NCBI RefSeq assembly: GCF_028807635.1
Contig: NZ_JARBAX010000001.1
Location: forward strand, 3,240,501-3,304,500
Reading direction: 5' to 3'
Length of the DNA stretch: 64,000 nucleotides
Origin: Streptomyces spiramyceticus
GTDB lineage: Bacteria; Actinomycetota; Actinomycetes; Streptomycetales; Streptomycetaceae
This document shows, piece by piece, positions 50,721 through 60,059 of this stretch (positions are counted from its first letter, which is position 1; each line of letters opens with the position of its first letter). The position numbers and the translations under genes are program-made. The notes beneath the pieces are model-generated. The model saw nothing but the letters and a program-made list of their open reading frames with translations, was not told the origin of the DNA and ran no database searches.

Positions 50721-51701
50721 ATGTCCGTACAGAAGTTGCCGCTCGCGAAGGCGATCAACGAGTCGCTGCGCAAGGCCCTCGAAACCGACCCCAAGGTCCT
50801 CATCATGGGCGAGGACGTCGGCAAGCTCGGCGGAGTCTTCCGTGTGACGGACGGCCTCCAGAAGGACTTCGGCGAGGAGCGGGTCATCGACACCCCGCTC
50901 GCCGAGTCCGGCATCGTCGGCACGGCGATCGGTCTCGCGCTGCGCGGCTACCGGCCGGTCGTGGAGATCCAGTTCGACGGTTTCGTCTTCCCCGCGTACG
51001 ACCAGATCGTCACGCAGCTCGCGAAGATGCACGCCCGCTCGCTCGGCAAGATCAAGCTGCCGGTCGTCATCCGCATTCCGTACGGCGGCGGGATCGGCGC
51101 GGTCGAGCACCACAGCGAATCCCCGGAGGCGCTGTTCGCGCACGTCGCCGGCCTCAAGGTGGTCTCGCCGTCCAACTCGTCCGACGCGTACTGGATGATG
51201 CAGCAGGCCATCCAGAGCGACGACCCGGTGATCTTCTTCGAGCCGAAGAGGCGCTACTGGGACAAGGCCGAAGTCGACGTGGAAGCCATCCCGGGCCCGC
51301 TCCACAAGGCCCGCGTCGCGCGGGCCGGGTCCGACCTGACCCTTGCGGCGTACGGTCCGATGGTGAAGGTCTGCCAGGAGGCGGCAGCGGCGGCGGAGGA
51401 GGAGGGCAAGTCCCTCGAAGTCCTCGACCTGCGGTCGATGTCCCCGATCGACTTCGACACGATCCAGACGTCGGTCGAGAAGACCGGCCGCCTGGTCGTC
51501 GTCCACGAAGCGCCGGTCTTCTACGGTTCGGGCGCGGAGATCGCCGCTCGCATCACGGAGCGGTGCTTCTACCACCTTGAGGCGCCGGTTCTGAGGGTCG
51601 GTGGCTTCCATGCGCCGTATCCGCCCGCGCGCCTGGAGGAGGAGTACTTGCCGGGACTCGACCGGGTACTCGACGCCGTCGACCGCTCGCTTGCGTACTG
51701 A
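50721..51701 (+). CDS. bkdB: Second branched-chain 2-oxoacid dehydrogenase E1 beta
   Basis: 326 residues (LIMGEDVGKLGGVFRVTDGL, DTPLAESGIVGTAIGLAL, HEAPVFYGSGAEIAAR). ATG 50721 is two bases after the E1 alpha stop. It is close to the paralogue at 30,011 across its whole length, but lacks the Ala-rich N-terminus. Confidence 0.93.
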   Translation: MSVQKLPLAKAINESLRKALETDPKVLIMGEDVGKLGGVFRVTDGLQKDFGEERVIDTPLAESGIVGTAIGLALRGYRPVVEIQFDGFVFPAYDQIVTQLAKMHARSLGKIKLPVVIRIPYGGGIGAVEHHSESPEALFAHVAGLKVVSPSNSSDAYWMMQQAIQSDDPVIFFEPKRRYWDKAEVDVEAIPGPLHKARVARAGSDLTLAAYGPMVKVCQEAAAAAEEEGKSLEVLDLRSMSPIDFDTIQTSVEKTGRLVVVHEAPVFYGSGAEIAARITERCFYHLEAPVLRVGGFHAPYPPARLEEEYLPGLDRVLDAVDRSLAY

Positions 51702-51715
51702 GGAGAGCCGTGACG

Positions 51716-53158
51716 ATGACTGATTCTGCGACTTCCCAGCGTTTTCGCGAGTTCAAGATGCCCGATGTGGGCGAGGGGCTCACCGAGGCCGAGATCCTCA
51801 AGTGGTACGTCCAGCCGGGCGACACCGTCACCGACGGCCAGGTGGTGTGCGAGGTCGAGACGGCGAAAGCCGCCGTCGAACTGCCCATCCCCTTCGACGG
51901 TGTCGTGCACGAGCTTCGCTTCGGCGAGGGCGTGACGGTCGATGTCGGCCAGGTGATCATTACGGTCGATGTGGCGCCGGGCACGGAAGCGCCGGCCCCC
52001 GCACCGGCGGCGGCGCCGGAGCCCGCCCCTGCACCCTCCGCCCCTGCACCCTCCGCCCCCGCTGAGGAAGCCAAGCCCGCGGCCCGCCAGCCCGTGCTGG
52101 TCGGCTACGGCGTGTCCGAAGCGAGCACGAAGCGTCGTGCGCGCAAGGGCGCGGCGGCGTCCCCGGAAGCCGCCAAGGCGGCGGCCGCGGTGCAGGTGGA
52201 ACTCAACGGCCACGGCGAGACGGCGGCCGTACCCGAGTTCCGCCCGCTGGCCAAGCCCCCGGTCCGCAAGCTCGCCAAGGACCTGGGCATCGACCTGGCC
52301 ACGGTCACGCCGACCGGCCGTGACGGGATCATCACCCGCGAGGACGTCCACGCGGCGGCAGCCTCCGTACAGCCGGAGCCGGTCGCGGCACCCGCCCCGG
52401 AGCCCGCCCCCGTTGCTGCGGCCGCTGCGCCGGAGCCGGCCGCCGTGACCCCGGGCGACCGGGAGATCCGTACACCCATCAAGGGCGTACGGAAGGCGAT
52501 CGCGTCGGCCATGGTGAACAGTGCGTTCACCGCGCCGCACGTCACGGAATTCATCACCTTCGACATCACGCGCACGATGAAGCTCGTCGAAGAGCTGAAG
52601 TCCGACAAGGACATGGCGGGCCTGCGGGTCAACCCGCTCCTCCTGATCGCCAAGGCGCTCCTCGTGGCGATCAAGCGCAACCCGGCCGTCAACGCGGCCT
52701 GGGACGAGGCGAACCAGGAGATCGTGCAGAAGGAGTACGTGAACCTGGGCATCGCCGCCGCCACCCCGCGCGGCCTGATCGTCCCGAACATCAAGGACGC
52801 CCAGGCCAAGACCCTGCCGGAACTGGCCGCCGCGCTCGGCGAGTTGGTGGCGACGGCCCGCGAGGGCAAGACGTCGCCGGCGGCGATGCAGGGCGGCACG
52901 GTGACGATCACCAACGTCGGCGTCTTCGGTGTCGACACGGGTACGCCGATCCTCAACCCGGGCGAGTCCGCGATCCTCGCGGTCGGCGCGATCAAGCTCC
53001 AGCCGTGGGTCCACAAGGGCAAGGTCAAGCCCCGCCAGGTCACCACCCTCGCCCTCTCCTTCGACCACCGGCTGGTCGACGGCGAACTGGGCTCCAGGGT
53101 CCTGGCGGACACGGCGGCCGTACTGGAACAGCCGAGGCGCCTGATCACCTGGGCCTGA
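51716..53158 (+). CDS. bkdC: Second branched-chain 2-oxoacid dehydrogenase E2
   Basis: 480 residues. ATG 51716 is eight bases after AGGAGAG, better placed than GTG 51710. Lipoyl domain with EVETAKAAVELPIPF, Pro/Ala linkers, a binding domain (VRKLAKDLGIDLATVTPTG), and the catalytic core ending SFDHRLVDGELG. Longer linkers than the first E2. No E3 follows; it ends at a strong terminator. Confidence 0.94.
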   Translation: MTDSATSQRFREFKMPDVGEGLTEAEILKWYVQPGDTVTDGQVVCEVETAKAAVELPIPFDGVVHELRFGEGVTVDVGQVIITVDVAPGTEAPAPAPAAAPEPAPAPSAPAPSAPAEEAKPAARQPVLVGYGVSEASTKRRARKGAAASPEAAKAAAAVQVELNGHGETAAVPEFRPLAKPPVRKLAKDLGIDLATVTPTGRDGIITREDVHAAAASVQPEPVAAPAPEPAPVAAAAAPEPAAVTPGDREIRTPIKGVRKAIASAMVNSAFTAPHVTEFITFDITRTMKLVEELKSDKDMAGLRVNPLLLIAKALLVAIKRNPAVNAAWDEANQEIVQKEYVNLGIAAATPRGLIVPNIKDAQAKTLPELAAALGELVATAREGKTSPAAMQGGTVTITNVGVFGVDTGTPILNPGESAILAVGAIKLQPWVHKGKVKPRQVTTLALSFDHRLVDGELGSRVLADTAAVLEQPRRLITWA

Positions 53159-53185
53159 TCACCTGGGCCTGATCCGGCCTTACGT

Positions 53186-53227
53186 ATGACAGTGCCCCGC
53201 CGGGATCCCCCGGCGGGGCACTGTCAT
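53186..53227. terminator. Bidirectional terminator between E2 and carboxypeptidase
   Basis: A perfect 19-bp stem (ATGACAGTGCCCCGCCGGG and its complement 53209-53227) with a four-base loop, between convergent genes. A 16-bp direct repeat (TGATCACCTGGGCC, twice) precedes it. Confidence 0.92.
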
Positions 53228-53246
53228 TACGTCATCAGTCCTGTGA

Positions 53247-54188
53247 TCAGTCCTGCTGTGCGCCCGAGGGCAGGGTGCGCAGCTTCATGGTCGTCGTGGT
53301 GCTGGTGCCGAAGCCGTAGTTCAGCATCTTGCCGGCGTCGTTGTAGCGGTCGGTGACCGTGGTGCTGTTCAGGACGACACCGACGAGGGTCTTCGTACCG
53401 CGGGTGGCGGCGAAGACCAGGCAGGGGCCGGCCGACGTGCCGGTGCCGGTCTTGATGCCGATGGCGCCGCTGTAGGAGCCCAGCAGCTTGTTGGTGTTGT
53501 ACCAGGTGTACGTGCGGGTGCCGCCGGTGCTGGTCGTCGCGGTGCTCTTGTACGACGTCGCCTTGACGACGGCGCGGAAGTTGCTGTTCTTCATCGCGTA
53601 GCGGGCGATCTTCGCCAGGTCGCGCGGGGTCGTGTAGTTGTTGCCCGTCGTCGAGATGCCGTCGAAGGAGTCGAACTTGGTGTTCGTCAGGCCGAGGGAC
53701 TTGGCCTTCGCGTTCATCTTGGAGATGAAGGACGTCTTGCGTGCCGAGACGGTGGTGCCGGTGCCGAAGGCGTCGGCCAGGGCGTACGCCGCGTCGCAGC
53801 CGGACGGCAGCATCGTCCCGTACAGCAGCTGACGGACTGTCACCTTGTCGCCGGTCTTCAGGTCGGCGGTGCTCGCGCCCTGCGCGGTGACGTAGTCGCG
53901 GTAGGCCTGCTTGACCGTCACCTTGCGGTTGAGGTCGACGCCGCTCGTGCTGAGGACCACGGCGGCCGTCATGATCTTCGTCGTGCTGGCCATCTGGCGC
54001 TTGGTGTCCGCGCCCTTGCTGTAGACCGTGGCACCGGTCGCGTTGTTGAGCATGAACGCGCCCTTGGCGGTGACGGACGGCGCGGTGGCCGCCTGCGCAG
54101 GCGCGGCCAGGGGCGAGACGGTCAGCAGTGCGCCGGTGGTGACGAGGACCGCGGTGGCTCTGCGCACGCCCGAGAGGCTGGTTATCAA
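53247..54188 (-). CDS. dacA: D-alanyl-D-alanine carboxypeptidase (low-molecular-weight PBP)
   Basis: Exported S11 peptidase that trims the terminal D-Ala of wall peptides. The SxxK motif is STTK in ASTTKIM, the second motif is SGC (usually SxN) in SGCDAAYA, and KTG is in IKTGTGTS. TTG 54188 behind GGAG gives a textbook signal peptide (SGVRRATAVLVTTGALL, cleavage near AQA); ATG 54260 is an alternative start without a ribosome site. The protein is 313 residues from the TTG. Confidence 0.88.
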   Translation of the reverse strand: MITSLSGVRRATAVLVTTGALLTVSPLAAPAQAATAPSVTAKGAFMLNNATGATVYSKGADTKRQMASTTKIMTAAVVLSTSGVDLNRKVTVKQAYRDYVTAQGASTADLKTGDKVTVRQLLYGTMLPSGCDAAYALADAFGTGTTVSARKTSFISKMNAKAKSLGLTNTKFDSFDGISTTGNNYTTPRDLAKIARYAMKNSNFRAVVKATSYKSTATTSTGGTRTYTWYNTNKLLGSYSGAIGIKTGTGTSAGPCLVFAATRGTKTLVGVVLNSTTVTDRYNDAGKMLNYGFGTSTTTTMKLRTLPSGAQQD

Positions 54189-54366
54189 GGAAACGCTCCG
54201 AGTTCGCGAATGCGTTGAAAGGGGGCCACCCAGGAAAGGGCGCCCCGATACCAGACTCATGAGTACGCGAAAGGGTTGTACGTATCTGCGCGCCCTGCAC
54301 AAGTGCGCCGTTTCGCGATGCGGACGCCGCTTTCTGTTGCACCTCTGTTGTATCTATGCTGTGCGC

Positions 54367-55038
54367 ATGCCTGCCGCGCCCACCGCCTCCGCCGCCCCCG
54401 TGAAGATCCCCGCCGCCGCCGAGCGCGTCTACGCGCACATCAAGAAGGCCGTCCTCGACCGGCGTTACGAAGGCGGCACCCTCCTCACCGAGGGCGACCT
54501 CGCCGAGGCCGTCGGCGTGTCCAGGACTCCCGTGCGCGAAGCGCTGCTGCGGCTGGAGGTCGAGGGGCTCATCAAGCTCTACCCGAAGAAGGGCGCCCTC
54601 GTCCTCGCCGTCTCCGCGCAGGAGATCGCCGACGTCGTCGAGACCCGGCTGCTGGTCGAGGAGTTCGCGGTACGCCGCGCCGTACCTGCAGCCCCCGCCC
54701 TGATCGCCCGCCTCGAAGAGCTCCTGGAGGAGCAGAAACAGCGCGCGGAGGAAGGCGACCTCGCCGAAGTCGCCGTCACCGACCGGTGCTTCCACGCCGA
54801 GATCGTCCGGAACGCCGGCAACCAGATCCTCTCCCGGCTGTACGACCAGCTCCGCGACCGCCAGCTGCGCATGGGCGTGACCATCATGGAGGCACACCCC
54901 GACCGCATCGCCAAGAACATCACCGAGCACGCCGAGATGCTCGACGCCATCAGGGCGGGCGACGTGGAAGCCGCCGCGCAGTGCGTACGCCGCCACGTCA
55001 GCCGGGTCAAGGTGCTGGTCAGGGGTGAGGAGCGGTGA
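54367..55038 (+). CDS. GntR/FadR-family regulator
   Basis: 223 residues. The winged HTH has GGTLLTEGDLAEAVGVSRTP and VREALLRLEVEGLIKLY; the FCD-type C-terminal domain has the metal-site-like His in DRCFHAEIV and HAEMLDAI. ATG 54367 may be leaderless: TATGCT precedes it by six bases. It is coupled by GTGA to the MFS gene, so it probably controls that transporter. Confidence 0.9.
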   Translation: MPAAPTASAAPVKIPAAAERVYAHIKKAVLDRRYEGGTLLTEGDLAEAVGVSRTPVREALLRLEVEGLIKLYPKKGALVLAVSAQEIADVVETRLLVEEFAVRRAVPAAPALIARLEELLEEQKQRAEEGDLAEVAVTDRCFHAEIVRNAGNQILSRLYDQLRDRQLRMGVTIMEAHPDRIAKNITEHAEMLDAIRAGDVEAAAQCVRRHVSRVKVLVRGEER

Positions 55039-56345
55039 GGGATCCCGCCGCGCCCGCCGCCTCCCTGCCCGGCGATCCACCGGGCGGCCGCCGGGCCGCC
55101 GCCGTCTGGGGCATCGGTGTCGCCGTCTACTTCGTCGCCGTCATCTTCCGTACGAGCCTGGGTGTGGCGGGCCTCGACGCCGCCGACCGGTTCGACGTCA
55201 ACGCGTCCGCACTGTCGACGTTCTCGATCCTCCAGCTCCTCGTGTACGCCGGGATGCAGATACCCGTCGGCCTCATGGTCGACCGCTGGGGCACGAAGAA
55301 GGTCCTGACCCTGGGCGTCGTGCTGTTCACGCTCGGGCAGCTCGGCTTCGCCTTCTCCCCCTCGTACGGCATGGCTCTCGCCGCCCGCGCCCTTCTCGGC
55401 TGCGGCGACGCGATGACCTTCATCGCCGTACTGCGGCTCGGCGCCCGGTGGTTCCCCGCCCGGCGCGGCCCGCTGATCGCGCAGGTCGCGGCGTTGTGCG
55501 GGATGGCGGGCAACCTCGTCTCGACGCTGGTGATCGCGCGGCTGCTGCACGGCGTCGGCTGGACAGCGACCTTCGGCGGCAGCGCGGCCGCCGGAGTCCT
55601 GGTCCTCGTACTGCTCCTGCTCTTCCTCAAGGACCACCCCGAAGGGCACGAGCCCGCGCCCGCCGAGCACGCCGGCACGTCGTATGTCCGCAAGCAGATC
55701 GCCGCCTCGTGGCGCGAGCCCGGGACGCGGCTGGGTATGTGGGTCCACTTCACGACGCAGTTCCCGGCGATGGTGTTCCTGCTGCTGTGGGGGATGCCGT
55801 TCCTGGTGGAGGCGCAGGGGCTGTCGCGCGGGACCGCGGGGGAGCTGCTGACCCTGGTCGTCGTGTCGAACATGGCGCTGGGCCTGGTCTTCGGGCAGGT
55901 CGTCGCCCGCCACGGCGCGGCCCGCGCGCCGCTCGCCCTCGGCACGGTCGGCGCGACCGCCCTGCTGTGGGCGACGACCATCGCGTACCCGGGCGACCAC
56001 GCCCCGATGTGGCTGCTGATCACGCTGTGCGCCGTGCTCGGGGCCTGTGGCCCGGCGTCCATGATCGGCTTCGACTTCGCCCGCCCCGCGAACCCGCCGG
56101 AGCGCCAGGGCACGGCGTCCGGGATCGTCAACATGGGCGGCTTCACCGCCTCGATGACGACGCTGCTCGCGGTGGGCGTCCTGCTCGACGCCACCGGCGA
56201 CAACTACCGGATCGCGTTCGCCTCCGTCTTCGTGCTGGAGACGCTCGGCGTCGTACAGATCCTGCGTCTGCGCACGCGGACGGCCCGCCGCGAGCGGGAC
56301 CACCTGGTCGCCAGCCGCGTCGAGGCGGTGCACGTCCCCGCCTGA
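55035..56345 (+). CDS. Major facilitator superfamily transporter
   Basis: 436 residues, twelve predicted helices. The A-like motif GLMVDRWGTKKVL lies after the second helix. RTSLGVAGLDAADRFDVNAS and LLGCGDAMTFIAVLRLGARW resemble the NNP/ProP-like or glycerol-phosphate transporter branches. Substrate unknown. GTG 55035 overlaps the GntR stop. Confidence 0.9.
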   Translation: MRDPAAPAASLPGDPPGGRRAAAVWGIGVAVYFVAVIFRTSLGVAGLDAADRFDVNASALSTFSILQLLVYAGMQIPVGLMVDRWGTKKVLTLGVVLFTLGQLGFAFSPSYGMALAARALLGCGDAMTFIAVLRLGARWFPARRGPLIAQVAALCGMAGNLVSTLVIARLLHGVGWTATFGGSAAAGVLVLVLLLLFLKDHPEGHEPAPAEHAGTSYVRKQIAASWREPGTRLGMWVHFTTQFPAMVFLLLWGMPFLVEAQGLSRGTAGELLTLVVVSNMALGLVFGQVVARHGAARAPLALGTVGATALLWATTIAYPGDHAPMWLLITLCAVLGACGPASMIGFDFARPANPPERQGTASGIVNMGGFTASMTTLLAVGVLLDATGDNYRIAFASVFVLETLGVVQILRLRTRTARRERDHLVASRVEAVHVPA

Positions 56346-56378
56346 CGGCGCTGAATTACCACGGCGTGATGCGAACTA

Positions 56379-57203
56379 CTAGGGCGTGACGGCGAAGTTG
56401 CGCAGGATCGCGTCCGCCAGGTCGCGGTCGCCCTCGACCTTGACGCGGTCGGCGACCGTCTCGTAGCGCACCCGCCCGCAGGCCAGGCGCAGATACGTCT
56501 CCCAGTCCAGGGCGACCGTCGCCAGCGGGCCCAGCGAGGGCGTGCCGTCGACGGTGCCGCGGCCTTCCCCGTCCACCCGGACCGTACGCATGAATTCGAG
56601 CGGGCCGTGAACGTCGAAGACGACAGCGGAGTTGACCGGTGCGCCCGCGTTCTTCGCGACGACCTTCGGCAGGCCCTGGACGAGAACGTCGCGGGCGACG
56701 TGCGCGCCGGGGGAGTCCAGGTTGCCGGGCACGCCGAAGGTGGCTCGCAGGTCCTGCTCGTGCACCCAGGTGTCGAACGCCCGCATGCGCAGTGCCAGTT
56801 CCAGGGTCTGCTCGGCGCCGAGCGGGGCGCGGACCATGGTGTCGGGGGCGCGGTTCTCGTTACGGAGCTGACGTGCGCGGCGGATGATCGTGTATTCGAG
56901 CTCGGAGGTCATCTCCGGCGCCGTGTGGTGGCGCCGTACGTCGACCTGCATCTCCATGTACCGGGCGAACTCCGAGGTCACGTGGTAGAGATCGCGCGGC
57001 AGCGTGTGGATCGGCCGCGGGTCGCCGAGCATCTCGCACTCCATGCCGATGATGTGCGAGACGATGTCGCGCACCGACCAGCCGGGGCAGGGCGTACGGC
57101 GGTTCCACTCGCCTTCGACGAGCGGCGTCACCAGCTCGGATATGGCTTCGATGGAGTGGGTCCAGGCGTCGGCGTAGGTCTGGAGGCTGGGATGGACGGT
57201 CAC
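56379..57203 (-). CDS. Maleylpyruvate isomerase-family (MDMPI/DinB-like) protein
   Basis: 274 residues; GTG 57203 follows GAGGGG. The MDMPI N-terminal four-helix region has TPCPGWSVRDIVSHIIGMECEML with the metal His. AFDTWVHEQDLRAT carries a further family His. The C-terminal domain is SCP2/MDMPI_C-like (RTVRVDGEGRGTVDG). Mycothiol-dependent isomerase or transferase activity is possible, but most relatives are uncharacterised. It is convergent with the MFS gene, 33 bases away. Confidence 0.82.
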   Translation of the reverse strand: MTVHPSLQTYADAWTHSIEAISELVTPLVEGEWNRRTPCPGWSVRDIVSHIIGMECEMLGDPRPIHTLPRDLYHVTSEFARYMEMQVDVRRHHTAPEMTSELEYTIIRRARQLRNENRAPDTMVRAPLGAEQTLELALRMRAFDTWVHEQDLRATFGVPGNLDSPGAHVARDVLVQGLPKVVAKNAGAPVNSAVVFDVHGPLEFMRTVRVDGEGRGTVDGTPSLGPLATVALDWETYLRLACGRVRYETVADRVKVEGDRDLADAILRNFAVTP

Positions 57204-57399
57204 GGGACCCCTCGTGCGGTTCAGTGGCGGTGGAGCTGGAGCTGGGCTTGGCTGGCTTTGGCTTGGCTGCGCGGGCTTACTACTGGGCTGCGTGGGAGGT
57301 TCGCACGCTAAGTTACGCTGCCCCGTGGCACCCTGGCAGTGCTTTGGTGTGACGATCGTAGGCCCGTGTTGACGACTCGAATGCCAGGACGGTGGTAGT

Positions 57400-58197
57400 G
57401 TGCGCGCCTCCCTCATCCAGATCGCAGTAGACCCGGACGAACCGGTCAATTCCCGCCGCCAACGCGTGGCTTCACTCGTACGCGACCAGCGCGACGTCGG
57501 CGCCGATCTGGTGATCCTCCCCGAGCTCTGGCCCGTCGGGGCTTTCGCCTACGAGTCCTTCGCGGACGAGGCCGAGCCCGTCGAGGGCCCGACGTACGAC
57601 GCGATGTCGAAGGCGGCGAGCGACGCGGGGGTGTGGCTGCACGCGGGGTCGATCGTCGAGCGTGACGACCTGGACCCGGACGGCCCCCTCTACAACACCT
57701 CCCTGGTCTTCTCCCCCTCCGGCGACCTCGTCCGCACGTACCGCAAGATCCACCGCTTCGGCTTCGACAAGGGCGAGGCCGTGATGATGAGCGCGGGCGA
57801 GGACCTGGTCACGGTCAGGGCCGCGGGCCTGACCTTCGGCCTCGGCACGTGCTACGACCTGCGCTTCCCGGAGCTCTTCCGCGGCCTCGTCGACGCCGGG
57901 GCGGAAGCCTTCGTGATCCCGGCCGGCTGGCCCGCCCGCCGCCGCGCCCACTGGACGCTGCTGGCGCAGGCCCGCGCCGTCGAGAACCAGGCGTACGTCC
58001 TGGCCTGCGGCACCGCGGGCACGCACGCCGGCGTGGAGCAGGCGGGGCACAGCATCGTCGTGGACCCGTGGGGCGAGGTGCTCGCCGAGGCGGGCGCGGC
58101 GGAGGAAGTCCTGACGGTCGAACTCGACCCGGCGAAGGTGACGGAGACGCGGGAACAGTTCCCGGCCCTGAAGGACCGCCGCCTGCGCCTGCCTTGA
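57400..58197 (+). CDS. Carbon-nitrogen hydrolase (nitrilase superfamily)
   Basis: 265 residues from GTG. The catalytic Glu is in ILPELWPVG, the Lys in YRKIHRFG and the Cys in GTCYDLRFPE. Family members of this size deaminate omega-amides such as 2-oxoglutaramate or hydrolyse N-carbamyl compounds. The substrate is not evident here. The MDMPI gene is divergent upstream. Confidence 0.9.
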   Translation: MRASLIQIAVDPDEPVNSRRQRVASLVRDQRDVGADLVILPELWPVGAFAYESFADEAEPVEGPTYDAMSKAASDAGVWLHAGSIVERDDLDPDGPLYNTSLVFSPSGDLVRTYRKIHRFGFDKGEAVMMSAGEDLVTVRAAGLTFGLGTCYDLRFPELFRGLVDAGAEAFVIPAGWPARRRAHWTLLAQARAVENQAYVLACGTAGTHAGVEQAGHSIVVDPWGEVLAEAGAAEEVLTVELDPAKVTETREQFPALKDRRLRLP

Positions 58198-58259
58198 CGA
58201 CGGCCGCCGGACGCGCCCTGGTGGAGCCCTGCCATGAACAGGGGTGGCACCCTGGGTCC

Positions 58260-60059
58260 ATGAACGATGCGTCCCCCGCTCAGCGTCATGCCCGTGTCCG
58301 CGGCCCCGAGCTCGTCGGCAAGGGCGGCTGGCTGAATACAGGTGGCACCGACTACACCCTCGCTGACCTGCGAGGGCGCATCGTGATCCTGGATTTCTGG
58401 ACCTTCTGCTGCATCAACTGCCTGCATGTCCTCGACGAGCTCCGCGAGCTGGAGGAGAAGCACCGCGACACCGTGGTGATCATCGGCGTCCACTCCCCGA
58501 AGTTCGTGCACGAGGCCGAGCACCAGGCCGTCGTCGACGCCGTCGAGCGCTATGAGGTGCACCACCCGGTCCTCGACGACCCGGAGCTCGCCACCTGGAA
58601 GCAGTACGCCGTACGGGCCTGGCCCACGCTCGTCGTGATCGACCCCGAGGGTTACGTCGTCGCCCAGCACGCGGGCGAGGGGCACGCGCACGCCATCGAG
58701 AAGCTCGTCGAGGAGCTGGAGGCGGCGCACGAAGCCAAGGGCACACTGCGGCGCGGTGACGGGCCGTATGTCGCGCCCGAGCCGGTCGCCACCGATCTGC
58801 GCTTCCCCGGCAAGGCGGTGGTGCTGCCCGGCAGCGGGAACTTCCTGGTCTCGGACTCGACGCGGCACGAGCTGGTCGAGCTGGACCCGGACGGCGAGAC
58901 AGTCGTACGGCGCATCGGCGGCCCCGGTGTCCTCAAGGAGCCGCAGGGGCTCGCGCTGCTCCCCGACGGCAGGGTCGTCGTCGCCGACACCGTCAACCAC
59001 CAGCTCCGTACCTTCGACCCGGCCACCGGCGCGATCGAGACCGTCGCCGGCACGGGAAAGCAGTGGTGGCAGGGCGAGCCGACCGCCGGACCGGCCCGCG
59101 AGGTGTCGCTCTCCTCGCCGTGGGACGTCGCCTGGTGGCAGGGCAAGGTGTGGATCGCGATGGCCGGCGTGCACCAGCTGTGGACGTACGACCCGGAGAG
59201 CGGCACCGTCGAGGTCGCCGCCGGGACGACCAACGAGGGGCTGGTGGACGGCCTTGCGGCCGAGGCGTGGTTCGCCCAGCCCTCGGGGCTCGCGGCGGAC
59301 GGCGACCGGCTGTGGGTGGCCGACTCCGAGACGAGTGCGCTGCGGTACGTCGACAAGGAGATGGTGGTGCACACCGCCGTCGGGACCGGTCTCTTCGACT
59401 TCGGGCACCGGGACGGAGCCGCCGGGCAGGCGCTGCTTCAGCACCCGCTCGGTGTGACCGCGCTGCCGGACGGGTCGGTGGCCGTGAGCGACACGTACAA
59501 CCACGCGCTGCGGCGATTCGATCCGGCCACGGACGAAGTGACCACCCTGGCAACGGACTTGAGGGAGCCCAGCGGCGCCGTACTCGTCGGCGAGGACATC
59601 GTCGTCGTCGAATCCGGCCGCCACCGGCTGACCCGGCTGCGACTGCCGGACGAAGCGGTACGGGTGGAGGCCCGCGCCCACCGCACCCAGCGGGCGGCGA
59701 CCGACGTGGCCCCCGGGGAGCTTCGGCTGGACGTCATCTTCCAGGCGCCGGCCGGGCAGAAGCTGGACCTCAGGTACGGGCCGTCCACCAGGCTGCTGGT
59801 GTCGTCGACCCCGCCGGAGCTGCTGGTTTCGGGTGAGGGCGCGGGGACCGACCTGAGCCGGGACCTGGTGCTGGCCGACGGCGTGACCGAGGGCGTCCTG
59901 CATGTCTCGGCCATGGCGGCGTCCTGCGACGACGACCCGGCGAACGAATACCCGGCCTGCCATGTGCACCAGCAGGACTGGGGCGTCCCCGTCCGCGTCA
60001 CTGCGGAGGGAACGGCCCGGCTGGGTCTGGTACTTGCCGGTATGGACGATCAGTCGTAG
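58260..60059 (+). CDS. Thioredoxin-like protein with NHL-repeat propeller (NHLRC2-like)
   Basis: 599 residues. Residues 1-160 are a TlpA-like thioredoxin fold (DFWTFCCINCLHVLDEL, with CINC as the CxxC pair and a preceding Cys). NHL repeats follow at about 170-470 (LVSDSTRHELVELDPDG, VVADTVNHQLRTFDPATG, AVSDTYNHALRRFDPATD). A C-terminal domain ends the protein. It has no signal peptide or helix, so it is cytoplasmic. NHLRC2-type proteins have unclear roles. The gene's last ten bases overlap the opposing small gene. Confidence 0.9.
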   Translation: MNDASPAQRHARVRGPELVGKGGWLNTGGTDYTLADLRGRIVILDFWTFCCINCLHVLDELRELEEKHRDTVVIIGVHSPKFVHEAEHQAVVDAVERYEVHHPVLDDPELATWKQYAVRAWPTLVVIDPEGYVVAQHAGEGHAHAIEKLVEELEAAHEAKGTLRRGDGPYVAPEPVATDLRFPGKAVVLPGSGNFLVSDSTRHELVELDPDGETVVRRIGGPGVLKEPQGLALLPDGRVVVADTVNHQLRTFDPATGAIETVAGTGKQWWQGEPTAGPAREVSLSSPWDVAWWQGKVWIAMAGVHQLWTYDPESGTVEVAAGTTNEGLVDGLAAEAWFAQPSGLAADGDRLWVADSETSALRYVDKEMVVHTAVGTGLFDFGHRDGAAGQALLQHPLGVTALPDGSVAVSDTYNHALRRFDPATDEVTTLATDLREPSGAVLVGEDIVVVESGRHRLTRLRLPDEAVRVEARAHRTQRAATDVAPGELRLDVIFQAPAGQKLDLRYGPSTRLLVSSTPPELLVSGEGAGTDLSRDLVLADGVTEGVLHVSAMAASCDDDPANEYPACHVHQQDWGVPVRVTAEGTARLGLVLAGMDDQS

